A DNA stretch of 64,000 bases from positions 3,466,974-3,530,973 of the forward strand of contig CM032817.1 of the NCBI GenBank assembly GCA_019155185.1, given 5' to 3'. Positions 63,240 through 64,000 of this stretch are shown in pieces. The first letter of the stretch is position 1; each line of letters opens with the position of its first letter. Position numbers and translations under genes: made by a program. This stretch comes from Beaufortia kweichowensis (taxonomy: Eukaryota > Chordata > Actinopteri > Cypriniformes > Gastromyzontidae). Under the pieces are notes generated by a model. It saw only the letters and a list, made by a program, of their open reading frames with translations. It made no database searches and was not told the DNA's origin.

Positions 63240-64000
63240 TCAGTGCCATCCTGTGCCCAAATAGCCAGTACTGTGAAAGGGGGCGGACGAAGGGGCAGGT
63301 CCTCGATTGCTACCGGCAATCTGCGAGACATTCGGATTGGCTGGTGTCTGTGTGGGTGGAGTTTGCGGTGGAGGAGGGGGAGGGGGTAATACAGTTTGTT
63401 GATAAGTAGAAGGGGTTACCGAGGGGTTGGTTGGTGCCGACTGGTGAAGCAGAGTGGTCTGAAAGCCACCGATGTTCTGGAACGGGTGCGGCGCATTACT
63501 GGAGGGTGCCGGGGGAGGAGGTGGGAGGGTCTGTGGGTGTGGTCCTTGTTTGATTGAAAGCAGTGTGCCACTAGTGGGCTGGGCTTGCTGTGAACTCTGT
63601 GCCTGAGGAGGTGGAGGAGGTGGTGGGGGCGGGGCAGAGGTCAGCAGCAGTTGATGCTGTTGCATCGGAGGTGGTTGCAGATTGACGTGCAGCAAGGTAG
63701 GGCCAGGCTGCGGGTGGGGTAGTGGAGGTGGTGGTGGTGGGGGAGGGGCAGCATTGCTTTGATAGTGCAATGCATGATGGGGCTGCAGCAGAGACTGAGA
63801 GCCGGGAGGAAAGGGCGAGGCCACGGTCTGCTTGAACGCAGGAAAAGGCGCAGCAGCTGCAGTTGGCTGAGTGGGAAAGTAGGGCGCAGACGTAGGAGGT
63901 GCTGGGGGAGGAGGGGGTGGTGGAGGTGGGGCATTTTGAGGGTTATACTGAGGGAAAGGGGCCGGGCCAGACGCAGGCTGGGGCTGAGGCTGGTTTTGTG
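63240..64000 (-). CDS. kmt2e: C-terminus of a large proline-rich protein, probably KMT2E (MLL5), partial
   Basis: An open minus-strand frame runs from the window edge to a TGA at 63240, about 253 codons without interruption. The product is low-complexity, with six polyproline runs of 6-9 residues alternating with Gln/His/Ser-rich linkers (PQYNPQNAPPPP, LLQPHHALHYQ, GPTLLHVNLQPPP, QQHQLLLTSAPP), and it ends YLGTGWH. A long proline-rich tail is characteristic of KMT2E, a PHD/SET-domain chromatin protein that regulates transcription and the cell cycle. KMT2E neighbours LHFPL3 and ORC5 on human 7q22. The PHD and SET domains would lie beyond the window. The identification rests on synteny and composition, so another proline-rich nuclear protein is possible. 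The tail is presumably one exon; no acceptor is obvious within it. Confidence 0.75.
   Translation of the reverse strand, partial: QNQPQPQPASGPAPFPQYNPQNAPPPPPPPPPAPPTSAPYFPTQPTAAAAPFPAFKQTVASPFPPGSQSLLQPHHALHYQSNAAPPPPPPPPLPHPQPGPTLLHVNLQPPPMQQHQLLLTSAPPPPPPPPPQAQSSQQAQPTSGTLLSIKQGPHPQTLPPPPPAPSSNAPHPFQNIGGFQTTLLHQSAPTNPSVTPSTYQQTVLPPPPPPPQTPPTQTPANPNVSQIAGSNRGPAPSSAPFHSTGYLGTGWH

Noticed and set aside
63641..63934. His/Leu-rich minus-strand frame at the right edge
   Set aside because: It is a shifted frame of the proline-rich C-terminal exon, produced by repetitive CCN codons.

Overview
The window is vertebrate nuclear DNA, almost certainly from a teleost and probably an otophysan or cyprinid-like fish. 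Introns are AT-rich, splice sites are mostly GT-AG, and all recognisable genes are vertebrate orthologues. The interspersed repeats (short hAT-type elements with 8-bp target duplications, a PIF/Harbinger-like MITE, dispersed 'AGTTCACCCAAAAATG'-type repeats) are typical of such genomes. No rRNA, tRNA, CRISPR array or prokaryotic operon was seen.

Left part (1-25.3 kb). llph (+, 696-1177, nucleolar LLP homologue) lies tail-to-tail with hcls1 (-, 2064-6323, HS1/cortactin family actin regulator). Directly upstream of hcls1 on the same strand is golgb1 (-, 8187-23161, giantin). I could assemble 19 golgb1 coding exons with consistent phases into about 3366 codons, including a 5.06-kb exon and a 1.9-kb exon. 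Divergent from golgb1 is a short unrecognised one-exon ORF of 101 codons (+, 24963-25268) with its own promoter-like motifs and poly(A) signal.

Middle part (25.3-37 kb). A roughly 167-bp tandem repeat with a dimeric higher-order pattern (26.76-27.29 kb) precedes a photoreceptor guanylate cyclase activating protein gene (+, 27803-30265; family certain, paralogue probably guca1c). This is tail-to-tail with orc5 (-, 31617-35728, 14 coding exons, 440 codons). orc5 is head-to-head with lhfpl3; the space between them holds a near-consensus ZNF143/SBS-type motif.

Right part (37-64 kb). lhfpl3 (+, 37207-58536) has its first two coding exons separated by a 19.5-kb intron containing repeats and possible regulatory islands. 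Beyond a repeat-rich intergenic stretch, the proline-rich C-terminus and 3' UTR of a large gene enter from the right on the minus strand; context and sequence fit kmt2e.

The genes are a neighbourhood and not a pathway. orc5-lhfpl3-kmt2e matches human 7q22, while hcls1-golgb1 (and possibly guca1c) matches human 3q13, so two ancestral blocks are fused here. The most noteworthy observations are an apparent one-base deletion that breaks the hcls1 reading frame inside a cortactin-repeat exon, a 68-residue (204-bp) tandem repeat within giantin, the unrecognised small gene sharing golgb1's promoter region, a GC-AG intron in hcls1, the dimeric tandem repeat beside the guca1 gene, and two textbook hAT-type insertions with perfect 8-bp duplications.
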